Source of the DNA: Epiperipatus broadwayi
Taxonomy: Eukaryota; Onychophora; Udeonychophora; Euonychophora; Peripatidae
Reading direction: 5' to 3'
Length of the DNA stretch: 64,000 nt
Assembly: GCA_028023455.1 (NCBI GenBank)
Contig: JAQFVV010000022.1
Coordinates: 9,815,100-9,879,099, forward strand
In this document: positions 1 to 11,385 of the stretch, piece by piece
How the letters are laid out: every line of letters begins with the position of its first letter
How positions within the stretch are numbered: position 1 is the stretch's first letter
Position numbers and translations under genes: made by a program
The notes under the pieces: model-generated
What the model was told of the DNA's origin: nothing
Database searches by the model: none
Seen by the model: the letters and a program-made list of their open reading frames with translations, nothing else

Positions 1-127
1 GCCATCCTAATGCATTGCTTACACCAGACTCATTAATGCAGCTATTCTGAAGTACCATTATTTTGTTTTTACTAATACTCCCTCATAAACCTTTTTTACA
101 AGCTTTTGAATAAGGCCAATTTACTAA

Positions 128-893
128 CAAAAAAAAATTTCTGGTGACGGTTGTGGTAGAACAGGTGGAATTGGTAATGGGCCTTCAAAGTTTAGATCAA
201 ATATTAATACAAATAAGTCCCAATCAACAGACTGAATTACTGAAAGAAAATGAATGAAAAAAGTAACTGGAAGATGTCAATTGTTTGTTTGTAATCTTAC
301 ATATGATATGGAAGAAGATGAATTCAGACAGATGCTTGAAAATTTTGGGACTATGTATGAATAAATCATGAGGATTTGACTTTTTTAAACTGGATATTCA
401 TCTAATTGCTGAGATTATTAAAAGTGCTTGATAGAACTCAAAGAAAAGGAAAAGTCAAACATGTTCATTTTGCTACACATAGTGCTGCTCTCAGAGTAGG
501 AAATATTCATCAGTGCGCATCCAATAAATTACTAGAACAAGTGTTTGGAATGTTTGGTGCTGTTGAAAGAGCTATTGTTATGGATCAATGAGGTCATCAT
601 TGTGGAGAAGGAATTATTGAATTTTCCCAGAAGTGCAATAACAGCTTTAAATTACTGAACAGAAGGAGTATTTTTAGTGACAGCTTCTCCTAAAGCTCTT
701 CTTAATGAACAATTAGAATAAAAAGATGAAGAAGATAGATTACCTGAGAAGGTCATAGATTACCTGAGAAGGTCATACATAAGAATGTAGTATTTTCTAA
801 GGAGTCTGATGCCGAAGCATATTTTTCTCATCTAGGATTATTTGAAATTGGTAATTGATGGAAATGAATTAGAAAAACAACAGTTTTCTGCCC
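128..893 (+). pseudogene. Retrocopy of a DBHS-family RNA-binding protein (NONO/SFPQ/PSPC1/NonA type), broken
   Basis: Reading the plus strand across stops and frame changes gives the DBHS order. First comes a glycine-rich stretch (about 140-200), then RRM1 with an RNP2-like LFVCNL (about 278-295) and a degraded RNP1 (GFDFF, near 370). RRM2 follows as the open segment around 455-590, with FATHSAALRV and NKLLEQVFGMFGAVERAIV. After it come GEGIIEFS, LPEKVIHKN and a final LFEIGN-WK...EKQQ segment matching the start of the NOPS/coiled-coil region. DBHS proteins are nuclear, bind RNA and DNA and act in paraspeckles, splicing and transcription. There are no introns between the domains, and in-frame stops fall after FGTMYE, after IVMDQ and within RRM1, so it cannot make the protein. 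A 20-bp tandem duplication (735-774) breaks the frame further. The 3' end stops inside the coiled coil, which is unusual for a simple retrocopy. Family assignment rests on remembered domain sequence, not a search. Confidence 0.8.
735..774. repeat. 20-bp perfect tandem duplication inside the DBHS pseudogene
   Basis: Two identical adjacent 20-bp units (735-754 and 755-774) duplicate the codons for the LPEKV segment and shift the reading frame. It is a local replication-slippage scar in dead coding sequence. Confidence 0.9.
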
Positions 894-1590
894 CACTATA
901 CTGACCTAGTCTATTCACTTCTGTTGAACTGTGGCATTTGATTATAAATACTGGATAACTTTCTTTTAACTTCAAACAGGTTTCTTCGACTGTTATCTTT
1001 GTCATTCTGTGACATACTTGGGTAAAATTGACATTACCAACTGTGTTCATGTCATTTTATTTCTTGAATCAAAATAAAACTCAACAGAGAAGTAAATCTT
1101 GAGTTTATTAATTCTAACAAAAAAAGTATTACTTTGTATATTTTGTCTGTTAAATGGTGGATAACTAAAAAAAATAATGAAATAGTTCAGTAAAATTTAT
1201 CTATTGTCTAATTAAAAAATGTGTATTTATAAGTTAAATAATTAAAATTTAAACAGTTTGTATTTATTTTTATTATTATTATTATTCTATTAAATTATTA
1301 GTTTTTATTGAAATTTAATGTCAGATGTATGCATTTGTTCTATGCTGAATTCTAAAATAGATAGAAATATATTATAATCTAAGAGATAAATGTGGTGGAT
1401 GGGTGGGTGTGGTTTCTAAAATTAGTAATACCAACTTAAATTAAATAGACAAGAGCTAGCATTTTATGGGTGATATCAGATCTAATAAATGGGCTTTGAT
1501 ATGTTGCATGATGATGAAGATGATATAGTGTTTATTATAGCTAGCAGTCATTGATATACAAATCCTTCATCACCATGCTATCTATAGGCT
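894..1590. other. Unassigned AT-rich DNA
   Basis: Low-complexity A/T-rich sequence with a short ATT run near 1270. Open frames here are short and lack recognisable domains. No RNA gene or mobile element was recognised. Confidence 0.6.
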
Positions 1591-1594
1591 AAAC

Positions 1595-2035
1595 AACAGA
1601 GGAGCTATATTAAAAAATTTAATTCATCTGCCAATTAAAATTATATGTACTCCCAATGTGAAGACATAAAACTTATGTATATATTATCTTCCCTTACATT
1701 TGGTTGCCCAAATCTGCATGATTATCATCATAAATGGACAACTAATACATAATTGGTTTAAGAGTATGTAACCCCACTTCTCAGCTTATTGACAGTTGTG
1801 ATCTGTTATATTTGACTACCCAAGTGTGGCCAGATTAAAATCCAATGTATGAGATCTATTACATTTGGTGCCTTAACGATTAGGGAAACTATATTGAGAA
1901 ATTTAATTAATCTGTCAATTAATAATATATATGTACCAACAACAAAAACTGGTAAAGTTTATGGACATGTTACCTTCCCTTATATTTAATAGGCTACCCA
2001 AGCTGGTGTGATCATTCTTATGGGTAAATTCAAAT
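1595..2035. repeat. Diverged direct repeat, about 275-bp period
   Basis: The stretch from about 1600 to 1745 (ggagctatatt, aatttaattcatctgccaat, cttcccttacatttg, gcccaaatctg) recurs in the same order at about 1880-2035 (aaactatatt, aatttaattaatctgtcaat, cttcccttatattt, acccaagctgg). Shorter fragments of the unit (acccaagtgtggcc near 1820) lie between them. This looks like an old tandem duplication. Confidence 0.6.
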
Positions 2036-2213
2036 CTGGCTAAGTGCACTTTGAAAATTTTCATATCACACCCAGATTTAGGATTTTTTTCCCCCATACA
2101 TACAGACCATAGCTCATCTAGCAAAGCAATCAATAATTGTCGGTAAATGGATATATTAACTGTTTTTAATTAGCGATTCATGATTTTTGATTAGTTTTAA
2201 TCAAATGGATAAA

Positions 2214-2395
2214 TAATATTTACTAAGGCTGTAACCTCAAGAATATGTGCGTAAAAATGCGATAGTAGGGACCTCTACAGGTCTTAACCACAAGCTTACA
2301 TTTAGGAAGAAAAGAGGGGAACTCTTCTTTACTTCAACCTACTTTCTATATAAATAGGTGAAGCTGAAGCGGTTAGATCTGAGAGCATGAAGCAG
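2214..2395 (+). mobile_element. FB-B foldback element, left arm plus core with TATA-like motif
   Basis: It starts with the FB-B terminal sequence ATATTTACTAAGGC, continues through the shared arm (gggacctctacaggtctta, then ccacaagcttaca) and into a core almost identical to that of the complete copy at 57.09-57.44 kb, including TATATAAATAGG at 2347-2358 followed by gtgaagctgaagc. The right arm is missing, and homology to the complete copy stops near 2395. There is no coding potential, so it is a non-autonomous element moved by unknown machinery. Confidence 0.8.
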
Positions 2396-2459
2396 CAAAG
2401 CTATGGCATGATCTATGAACCTTGAATCTAACTACACAGGGCATTATACAAAACCATCA

Positions 2460-2740
2460 ATGTGCCGACTGTAAAAATAAGTTTAAAAATATTCAACCGT
2501 CTTTGCTGATGATGATTTTCACATTTCTACAGCTTTTTTTTTTTCTAATTGAGTTTTGAATATTTTAAGAAACTCCCTCTTGCGATACTATTAAAAAGTT
2601 GGTTTACAAATCATGAGTTGGGTCGTCTTTCTTTTAAAAGAGAATCAGTTTTTAAAAACTTTGACATTAAGCAATTTTAACGTTTACTTTTTTTTTTTTT
2701 AATTTTAAGTGTAATTAACAAATTGATTAATAATCTTTCT
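2460..2740. other. Unassigned AT-rich DNA
   Basis: Contains T-runs (2527, 2689) and no recognisable gene, repeat family or RNA. Confidence 0.5.
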
Positions 2741-2744
2741 TGTT

Positions 2745-2830
2745 CTGCTTGCCCTGCAAGTGGTATTGCGCAATAGCGGCTAGAGCTCAAGGTCCGTGAA
2801 CCGAGTTTGAGTCTTTATTATTTCCGATGA
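2745..2830 (+). repeat. Possible tRNA-like SINE remnant
   Basis: A short GC-richer island with ggctagagctcaaggtc followed by gagtttgagtc, loosely like the D-arm/A-box and T-arm/B-box of a tRNA-derived SINE head. There is no tail or target duplication. Weak call. Confidence 0.3.
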
Positions 2831-2961
2831 TGGTCGAACTTCTTATGAACAAAACTATTTTTTTATTTATTTATGGAATATTTCAACAGTAAATAAACTG
2901 CAGCTAAGAAAAAGAAAACCAAACAATTTTTAGATATAATTAACAAATTAAAAAAACAAAC

Positions 2962-3165
2962 GGTAATCTGGACCAACTGATGATTGCTGGTTTAGTATGA
3001 AATACATACATTGGTGATTATTTATCTTTTCGACATATATGTGTTCAAGTGTTTCAGTGTTATGAGATGGAGTGGAGAGTGGTGGGTGGTGTGAAAGTCT
3101 GTGCTCATATACCCTATATATTACATATATAGACACAGGTATATAATAAGCCTGTGTTTCAGTTA
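2962..3165 (+). mobile_element. FB-A family, single arm, plus orientation
   Basis: Shares with the copies at 4.5-5.25 and 63.0-63.6 kb the ordered blocks taatctggaccaactgatga, ttgctggttt, gtgattatttatctttt, gagtggagagtggtgg, gtgaaagtctgtgctcatat and the terminal agcctgtgtttcagtta. Only one arm is present, so this copy is not itself a palindrome. Confidence 0.8.
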
Positions 3166-3734
3166 AAACAATTTATTAAAAAGTACTGCTTTTTTTTTTA
3201 ATGGATTAGCTGATAATCCTATTGAATGCAATATATATAAATCCTAGATTTTACTATATTGTACGTACACACACATAATACTTAGCAATTCATTTTTAGA
3301 ATAAAGATGTTCTTTTTAAATTTCTGGCAATTTGATTATGTATTTCTAATGTAAAAAATTATATGTTTGGGTAGTAGTTTTCTGCAGCAATAAATGAATG
3401 ACTTTAGTGGCTTTCATGATTCATTGTCATTATGAACATTTATCTACTGCATTAGGCTAGATAAAAATCAAAGGCGAGCCATCCTCTTCTCCATCTATAG
3501 TGTTGAGAGATGTGGTAATATCTAGTGTGAGAAGTTGAAGAAACAAAGAAACTCTCATGATTAATTACTATTACACATATCAGGATTATTTATTGCCTTT
3601 TAAACATTTTTTTAACCCACCTTTTTTTATACATAATTTATGCCAAGACTTTTTTAAAAAATACGGAAAGATAAAATACTATATTTTATTATGATAAAAT
3701 AATACAATTAACAGTAGATAATTTTTTTAAAAAG

Positions 3735-3970
3735 CATCATCATCATCATTTCAAACTGATTCTTTGCAGAGTGAAGATCTCTCCAAATTTAATTCTTTTC
3801 TTTTTTTATCTTATAACCTCTTTTATCCATATCACACCAGCAAATTTCTTTATTCCATTCATCCAGCTGACATATAGTCTCTAGGTCTTTTTCAATCTCT
3901 TGGGATCCGATTTAAGGTCTCATCTATTTACATTTTTAGTTCACTAGTTCAGCCTATCTCTATTTCAATG
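3735..3970 (-). mobile_element. RTE-type non-LTR retrotransposon, 3' end fragment
   Basis: On the minus strand this ends in a (GATGAT)n tail (plus strand 3737-3750). Upstream it aligns block by block with the RTE copies at 10.37 and 52.03 kb: gatctctccaa, the catcca block, tctaggtctttttc and caatctcttgggatcc. About 230 bp of the 3' end survives with many substitutions, and no reading frame is left. Confidence 0.75.
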
Positions 3971-4251
3971 ATTTATTTCTCCCATAATATTAATGATGCT
4001 TGTTGGTTTTCTCATCCGTTTATTAACTTTAAATATACATATAGGTGTGCGTGTATTTTAAAAAATTGCACGCAAAAAGAATTTACTATTTATTTTATTT
4101 ATATATGCCCATGTATGTATATAGTCATATCTCTTGGTTTCAAAAAAATATCTAATAGTCTCAGTTTAAACATAAATATTTTATGCTAAAATTGCAGTCA
4201 TGATTTTTGTAGGCTTAAGATTTACAATTTGTTATATTTCTATCTTTCTTC

Positions 4252-4332
4252 ATAGCGAAAGCTTGTGGCTAAGACCTGTAGAGGTCCCTACCTTCGAATT
4301 TTTCAGACGCTTATTCCTTAGTAAATATTATT
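4252..4332 (-). mobile_element. FB-B family, single arm
   Basis: The arm reads agcttgtggctaagacctgt, then agaggtccctaccttcg and tttcagacgcttattcctta, ending GTAAATATTA. It is nearly identical to the right half of the short palindrome at 9.38-9.51 kb, so the two belong to the same FB-B subfamily. Confidence 0.8.
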
Positions 4333-4459
4333 TCTGTCTTTCAAAAAACCAGTGGTCGTTTGTAAAAAGAAGAATGCGTTTATAATGAATGATTTTCTAT
4401 TTTTAGTGTCTTTTTGTTTCGTTTTATTTGTTTGTTTGTTTTTTTAACGTTCAGATTAC

Positions 4460-5265
4460 AAAATCATTTATAACTGAAACACAGGCTTATTATATACTTG
4501 TGTCTATATATATGTAATATAGGGTATATGAGCACAGACTTTCACACAACCCACCACTCTCTGTCCATTAAAGTATGAAGATTGTATATATCTGAGCACT
4601 TATAGTGTATATGTGTAGAGATGATAATCTGGACCAACTGATGATTGCTGGTTTGGCATGAAATACGATTATTGGTGATTATTTATCTTTTCAACATATA
4701 TATGTTTAAGTGTATCAGTGTTATTAGATAGAGTGGAGAGTGGTGGGTCGTGTGAAAGTCTGTGCTCATATACCCTATATTACATATATATAGACACGGG
4801 TATATAATAAGCTTGGGTTTCAGTTATTACATTATAGAGATGTCTGCCCATCCTTGCATATGTATTAAATGGATTATGTCCTGTACATGTGGGGTTCAGA
4901 TTGACTCTAGGTCAACATGGGTGTGACAAGAATCTCAGCCTCAGGATGGCCTTTGAGCGTTTCATCATCAGATTTTCAATTGGATGGACGGTTGATGAGT
5001 TGGAGTGTGGATTAGATTGAGGCCTGTCCATTAAAGTATGAAGATTGTCTATCTTAATATATATCTGAGCACTTATAGTGTATATGTGTAGAGATGATAA
5101 TCTGGACCAACTGATGATTGCTGGTTTAGCATGAAATACATATATTGGTGATTATTTATCTTTTCAACATATATGTGTTTAAGTGTATCAGTGTTATTAG
5201 ATAGAGTGGAGAGTGGTGGGTCGTGGGAAAGTCTGTGCTCATATACCCTATATTAAAATCATTTA
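4460..5265. mobile_element. FB-A foldback composite with 11-bp target duplication
   Basis: The element occupies about 4471-5254 and is flanked by the 11-bp direct repeat AAAATCATTTA (4460-4470 and 5255-5265). It opens with an inverted arm (aactgaaacacaggcttatt through the minus form of the ctctccac block, to about 4562). A plus-oriented unit follows (4562-4830), then the family's internal spacer (about 4852-5030, with ggattatgtcctg and gtcaacatgg), and a second plus-oriented unit (5030-5254) that stops at ataccctata. The shared flank implies the whole composite inserted as one piece. It has no protein-coding capacity. Confidence 0.75.
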
Positions 5266-5269
5266 CAAA

Positions 5270-5580
5270 ATTATAAGTATAAGGATCTTGGAATATATAA
5301 ATAAATAAATAGTTGGGTTGGTGGACAGTTAAACAGAAAGCCAGATCAATAAATAGAAATATAGATAGATAGATGAATAGATGGCTGGCTAAATGGATAG
5401 AAATCTAGGTAAATAAACATGGGTGGGTGTATAAATAAATGATATAATGAAAGTAATCAGGTGGGTGTCTGGTCAGAGTATATGATTGTTTGGATGGGTG
5501 GAAAGATAAGAGATGAATGTTGAGTAAGTGAAGTTATATGAGTAGCAGATAGATGGATGAAAGCATAGATGAGGATAATC
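5270..5580. repeat. Cryptic simple repeat (GATA/TGGA/TAAA motifs)
   Basis: Irregular runs of aaat, tagatagatagatga, atggatag and gggtgg with no fixed period. It looks like a decayed tetranucleotide array on a purine-rich plus strand. Confidence 0.6.
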
Positions 5581-7429
5581 AAGCAGAAGGAAAAATGAAT
5601 ATAAATATTGATATTCATTCTGTTTAATAAATTAAAAACTAAATAACATATTCAAATGTTTAATTAAAGTAATATTTTATTTGGCCTTCAGTCGTTTTTA
5701 CTTTTAAAATAGTTTGTTTTAATCTGGATGTTCTGTTAAATTTAGTTACAAAATGTCATATATTTAAAATAACCCATCAAACTTTTTATTCTTATCATTC
5801 CATATCAATTTAAGATTTTTTTTAAACATTTTTTATTTCTTTATATAAAAAATAGGTAAAGTTATGTGCTAAATCATTACAAATGGAAAACTATACTATT
5901 TTCAATCAAACCAAATTTTTTTATTGTTTAATTTATTGGTTTTGCCAAGATTATATACACTATGTTTCTATAGTGCAATTTTCAATACTCCACTCTCATG
6001 CAAGGTAGGGATTGACTTTTATCCACTTATATGGTATGGTTCCAGGCGCCATATTGAATTTTTTTTAAAAACTGACCTGAGTTACAATTTTCACAATAAC
6101 TTCAGTTTTAATAATGTTAGAGCAAAAACCTTTACATTGATAGAAACTAGAAAAACTAAAGAAAATAATAAGGCTAAGATAAATAGTGATTTCTGTTCAA
6201 AAAAATAAGGAAAAAAAGAAAATTCAACATCCAACATAATTATTACTTTATTGTTTGTTCATAATTTCTAATTTATCATTAAATAAGTTTAAATTACATT
6301 TTCATTGATAATTACTTTGTATTCTTCACAAAATTATCTTTCAAACCATATATAATACTTCTTACCTGAGATAATCCATAGCTTCAGAATCTCCAAAACT
6401 AGTCACATATGAATTCTTCATTTTTATCTTGTATCCCAAAAGTTAACAAATCTCAAAGGCATCTATAAAAAAAAGATTCATCGTAATAAAAGATACAAAA
6501 CAAATCATTTCCAGAAGATGGATATGCATTTGTCATCATAGCAATTGGCTTCTTGTCTATCTAAAATTAAAAATTGTAGGCTACTGTCTGTATCTCTGAT
6601 AAAATGAGTTTCATCTCTTCATATTATATTTTTTTGTGTATCTTTTTGTATTTATTGTCCCACATAGATATAATTTATTTGCATATAGCTCATTTGCTAA
6701 CTATAGACTTGAAAATAATGATATGCAAGATGTGGCAAAACTACTGACTCCACAGCATGAGTATCAAGGCATAGATAAAAATCAGAATTTGATTCTTTGC
6801 CTGCATATAATTCCATGTGGTATGTGCATAACAATTGTGGCTCCCACTACACACACCATTTTAAATCTCTCTTTATTGGGTTTAAGTGTTTATATTTTCA
6901 CATGGTACTATGCCCAGTAAATTTTGTGATTGCTTTATCAACTGTAACTTTTCTGTACATTTGATTATCAGTTTCTAAAATTTACATTGCACTGCTCTAT
7001 ATATGTAAATCATTACTTGTTATACAAACATGCAAGAGAAAACACAAACACACCAATACATAGTAATAAATTATTAAACCTTTTGAGAATCATTATGTCT
7101 ATAAAATAAGGTTACCTCAAATTTGGATCAGAGACACAAAATTACACTGTACAAAAACCACTTTTGTTATATTTGAATACAAATTTATATACTACATAAT
7201 AAAGAGCATAAATTATTTAATATTATACAAATATATAGTACACAGACATGAAAATGCAAACAAATTAATAAATTCTATCATTTATCAAAATAATTTTTAA
7301 AAAATTTAAATATTATAAAAAATTAAAATTGTATACTTATGATATTCTGCAATTATGTTCACATCTCATTGTAGGCCTTCAATGCAAATATCAGTGTATT
7401 TTTAATTCACTTTTCTTAGATAATGAAGC
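5581..7429. other. Unassigned AT-rich DNA
   Basis: About 1.85 kb with short open frames (for example 5924-6208 and 6636-6920, 94 codons each) that have AT-driven composition, no domain and no recognisable relatives in the window. Part of it could be the eroded 5' portion of the Penelope-like element that becomes recognisable from 7.43 kb, but I see no motif that proves this. Confidence 0.5.
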
Positions 7430-8190
7430 TGATAAAAAAAATTTCTGCCTTTATCGCTCTTATATAAACTAGAAAATTGACCAAAATATAAAAAAATTAA
7501 ATGTACTTATTAACAAACAAATTAATAAAAAATTCAAATTTTATCTGATTAAAGACAAAAATATTGAAATGTATTCTAATCAATTGTTAAATGTTGGATA
7601 TAATTATGATCATATTTATTATACTATTAAAAATTTCAATTTGAAATATAAATACAAAAATAAAAATAAGATTAATAATGATGTTAATTCTTTTGATAAT
7701 AAAATTTGGATATCAGTACCATATATTTTGAATCAATGGGCATGTTTTATAAGGAAAATTTATAAAGATATATTTGATGTTGCATTTTATGCACCACCTA
7801 CATTAAATAAATTAATAAATAACTGTAAAGATAAAACCTTATTTGTAAATAAAAATTGTATCATTTATAAATGGATGTGTAGGTGTGGTAGTGGATATAT
7901 AGGTGAGTCGAGATGCACATTGAAGAAAAGAACAAAAGAGCATTTGATGTTATTAAAAAGAGTTCAAAATACAAAACAAAATTCTAAAGATAATGATAAT
8001 TTATCAGCTTTTGCTTTTTATGACCATAATATGGTTTTGATTTCAATTATAATAACGTAAAATATTGCAAACTGAAAGAAATAATAATAAAAGAAAAATC
8101 AAGGAAGCTATGTTAATATATAAATACAAGCAAGACTTAATCAATAGGCAGGCAGCAAATGTTAAGATCATGGAATTATGGGAAAGTTGA
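7430..8190 (+). mobile_element. Penelope-like element, C-terminal region with GIY-YIG endonuclease, frameshifted
   Basis: The 163-codon frame at 7569-8060 carries the block WISVPYILNQWACFIRKIYK, then VAFYAPPTLNKL, then IIYKWMCRCGSGYIGESRC and LKKRTKEHL. This is the linker and GIY-YIG nuclease of Penelope-like retroelements, which join a telomerase-like reverse transcriptase to this endonuclease for nicking and priming at the target. After DHN the frame continues as DFNYNNVKYCKLKEI, then shifts to KIKEAMLIYKYKQDLINR and QAANVKIMELW, ending at a TGA at 8188-8190. That tail matches the family's usual C-terminus. The reverse transcriptase core upstream is not recognisable, so the copy is 5'-truncated or eroded, and at least one frameshift kills it. 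Confidence 0.8.
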
Positions 8191-9060
8191 CCTTTCAAAA
8201 TATTAGTTGACAAAGACTATGAGGATAGTTGAAAGTACTTCTAAGTGACATTTATATTTTTTGTTCTTTTTAACAAATTTTAATTACTGTATTATCTAAT
8301 ATTTGTTTATAAGTTTACATATGGTATTATTAATATATACTGATTTTTTAGTGTTGAATTTCTAATTGCTAAAATGGTAAACATAAACCATAGTCTCAAC
8401 ACTTATAGGAGGGTGACATATCTTCTGTGTGGTGAGAGCCACATCATATTATATTCATATTTTGTTTTCACAGATGAAGTATTAATATTCAATAGATCAA
8501 TTTAGATTGACCTTTAACCTTTATTCTCTAGTTTTTAGATACTCATTTATTAATAATTAGTTGTATAATTATTTTGAATTGGTTAGCTTTTAGCTGAAAG
8601 AAAAATCTTAATATTGTGACCATATAAACAGAAACTGAAATTCACCTAGATTAAAACTCCAGACCATGGACAAGATCCTTTAAATTCCACAAAAGAGCAA
8701 TGGCTGTCAAAATCAGCTATTTAATTATATATATAATTCTAGAATTGTACCAATCATTGTAAAGACAATAATCACCTCATGCATAAGAATCCCACATAAC
8801 AGCATGTTTTTCCAAAACAATTACTTGATCAGTCTTGTACTCGTCAAACAAAATTAATCTTTCCTTCCTTCTTCTTATATTCTTCTTTCCCTAGAAAACT
8901 CTTTTCAACGTATATTTTTGTCTCTGTTATTTTCCTATATAGTTGGCAACTTATATGGATAAGTGCTTAACATTTTAAAACAATAATTTAATTAAATACA
9001 AATCAACCTGATTTGTTTTATATTTTAAATATTTTCTTTTATACTTAAAATTTAATCCTA
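8191..9060. other. Unassigned AT-rich DNA
   Basis: The beginning may include the 3' untranslated part of the Penelope-like element. Otherwise no gene, RNA or repeat family was recognised. Confidence 0.5.
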
Positions 9061-9064
9061 ATAG

Positions 9065-9130
9065 TGTAGTAGTAGTAGTAGCACATCTTCATGCCACATC
9101 TATGGTCTGAGTTCAAATCCAGATTAGGCG
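9065..9130 (+). repeat. Possible tRNA-like SINE head
   Basis: A (TAG)n run is followed by gagttcaaatccagatt, which resembles a pol III B-box/T-arm. No clear A-box is seen. Weak call. Confidence 0.3.
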
Positions 9131-9375
9131 AATTAAAAAAAATCAATTTTTAATCAGATCGTTTTTTTTTTGTCAGGTAGCTGAACTCGGATAATCAAAT
9201 TGATTAGTAAATAAGAATATGATTAGTCGATTAAAAAAAGATTGAAAAAATGCTCAAATTCTCACCTTTTTATAATTGGGGGAACCTGGTAAATAATACT
9301 TAAAAAAAAAAAAAAATTTCCTCTGATGATTATTGTAATTATAAATTTTATTAAACGCACATTATTATATTAAGT

Positions 9376-9516
9376 AATATTTACTAAGGCTGTAACCTTA
9401 TGAATAAGCGTCTGAAAAATTCGAAGGTAGTGACCTCTACAGGTCTTCTGAGCGTAAGCTTGTGGCTAAGACCTGTAGAGGTCCCTACCTTCGACTTTTT
9501 CAGACGCTTATTCATC
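9376..9516. mobile_element. FB-B short palindrome
   Basis: The left arm (atatttactaaggctgtaac, then gaataagcgtctgaaaaatt, cgaaggtagtgacctctac) meets the right arm (gtggctaagacctgtagag, gtccctaccttcgactttt, cagacgcttattc) with only about 10 bp of spacer. The two halves would form a hairpin of about 60 bp. The outermost right end is missing. It is the core-less form of FB-B. Confidence 0.85.
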
Positions 9517-10365
9517 TGATGATTATTGGAAAGATCTTTACTCTGGCGTGAGCTAATAGTAGAGCGTTTTATTTTATTTATATAATATCATGTATATATG
9601 CTTTATGACTTTGTATATCGTAATATGTTAATGTCATTTAAAATATTAAATAAATTTAAATATTTATTTGTATTACCGCAAAAGTTAATCTTTCTATATC
9701 CGAAATGCCTTAATTTTTCATATTGACTTTGATGATTATAATGGCTTGTCATATATTTTTTTTTGTTTTGGCACTTTTGAGAACCCCTATTGCGTTTCTG
9801 ATTTTCCGACCTTCATCTCTCTAACTCTATTAACGCCATTGTTTCTAAGCAGATGGTCAAAGTGTTCTAATTAATGATAAATATTTTGAAAAATTAGATC
9901 TTCCTTTATTAGTATAATGATTTTCTGAATACATGAACGTATAAATAATACAAATTAATGTCATTAATTTTCATTTACAAAATGGTTTTATTTTTTTAAA
10001 AAAAAAAAAAAACAAATACAAAAATATTATTTTATTCCTTTTTTTTCTAAAATAAAAAAATAATTAAAAATGATTTATTTTCATTATGGGAAATTTAAGC
10101 AGATGGGGTTTAAACTTTTTGAAATGAAAAAAAAAACATTAATAAGGTGCTATAGGATAAATCAAAAGTATACATACGCTCATGCATGTGCATATTATGT
10201 GTGGATGGTGTCTAATTAAATAGAAAGTTGTTTAAATCAATAACAATACACATTTAATAGTACATATTGTAAATATCAGTTAATAGACTTTCTGGAGGCT
10301 CCACGAATTGGGCTAGTTGAATTGTAAATATCAAAAATTGTGTGGTCAATATTTATGAATTGGGT
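9517..10365. other. Unassigned AT-rich DNA
   Basis: Contains a run of T followed by A (9990-10012) and other homopolymer stretches. No gene or recognised repeat. Confidence 0.5.
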
Positions 10366-11385
10366 CATCATCATCATCATCAACCATTATCAATCCACTG
10401 CAGGATGAAGGTCTCTCCAAGTTCAATCCATCTTCTCCGATTTTTAGCTTCTCTTCTCCAAATCACCCCTGCACACTTTCTTATTTCATCAATCCATCTC
10501 ACATGTGGTCTCTTTCTGGGTCTTTTACAATCTCGTGGGATCCAGTTTTAAGATTTCAATTGTCCATCTATTATTATCTCTTCTAGCAATATGTCCAGTC
10601 CAATTGCACACCAGTCTTTTAATTTTTTCAATGAGGCCAGTAACCATATATTGTGAGTTTAATCTCTTCTTGTTACTCCCAACATGCATCTCTCCCTACT
10701 TGTTTGAGTGGTCCAAATTCTCTGTATTGCTTTTCTATTAAGTGTCCAAGTCTCAGATCCATAAGTAAGAACTGGTAAAACCCATTTATTAAAAACCTTC
10801 CTTTTCAAATACATAGGCATATTTTCTTTTAGTATCAAGTTATTTCCACCAAAAGTACTCCAACCAAGTTTAATTCTATGATTAATTTCATCCATTATGT
10901 TTCCATCTGTATTAATAAGCTCACCAAGGTATTTATAGCTGTTAACTTTTTCTAACTCATCATAATCAATCTTTATTTTCATATTTTGAGAAAATCCATT
11001 AAACATTAGTTTAGTCATTTTAATATTTATCTTTAGTCCTACTTTCATCTGATAACTCCTGCAACATTCCCTGCAGCTCTAAAGCATTATTTGCAAAAAC
11101 AACTACATCATATGCAAAATTTAAATGACTTAAATAATCTCCATTTACTTGCTCTCCTTTAGCTTCCCATTTTAATCCACAAAATACTTCTTGCAGCACT
11201 GCTATAAAAAGTTTTGGAGATATGGAGTCACCCTGTCTTATGCCTTTCTCAATGTTGACTTTCCTAGAATCATTATGTAATTTAATTGTTGCTATTAATT
11301 GGGTAACAAACTGTAAATGTATAGGTTTTAATTTATTGAAACAGTCAGATCCCAAGATCCACCTGTTTCACCTACTATAGTCATA
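10366..11385 (-). mobile_element. RTE-clade non-LTR retrotransposon, 3' half with RT/C-terminal domain
   Basis: On the minus strand two frames (11355-11020 and 11048-10659) together encode an RTE-type RT. They contain KGIRQGDSISPKLFIAVLQE (RT block with RQGDSISP), then LNFAYDVVVFANN, where the catalytic FADD motif has become FAYD. Next come INIKMTKLMF, VNSYKYLGELINTDGN and the C-terminal PVLTYGSETWTLNRK and RERCMLGVTRRD. The 3' end is a (GATGAT)n tail (plus 10368-10382). The element is 5'-truncated before the first RT motifs, and a frameshift near 11.03 kb plus the lost aspartate make it inactive. It is closely related to the copy at 52.02-52.93 kb. Confidence 0.9.

Noticed and set aside
1508-1530. 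gatgatgaagatgatatag as a plus-strand RTE tail
   Set aside because: Upstream sequence lacks the RTE 3' blocks (ctgcagtggattgat).
6636-6920. 94-codon hydrophobic frame
   Set aside because: AT-rich composition yields hydrophobic residues; no conserved motif or gene context.
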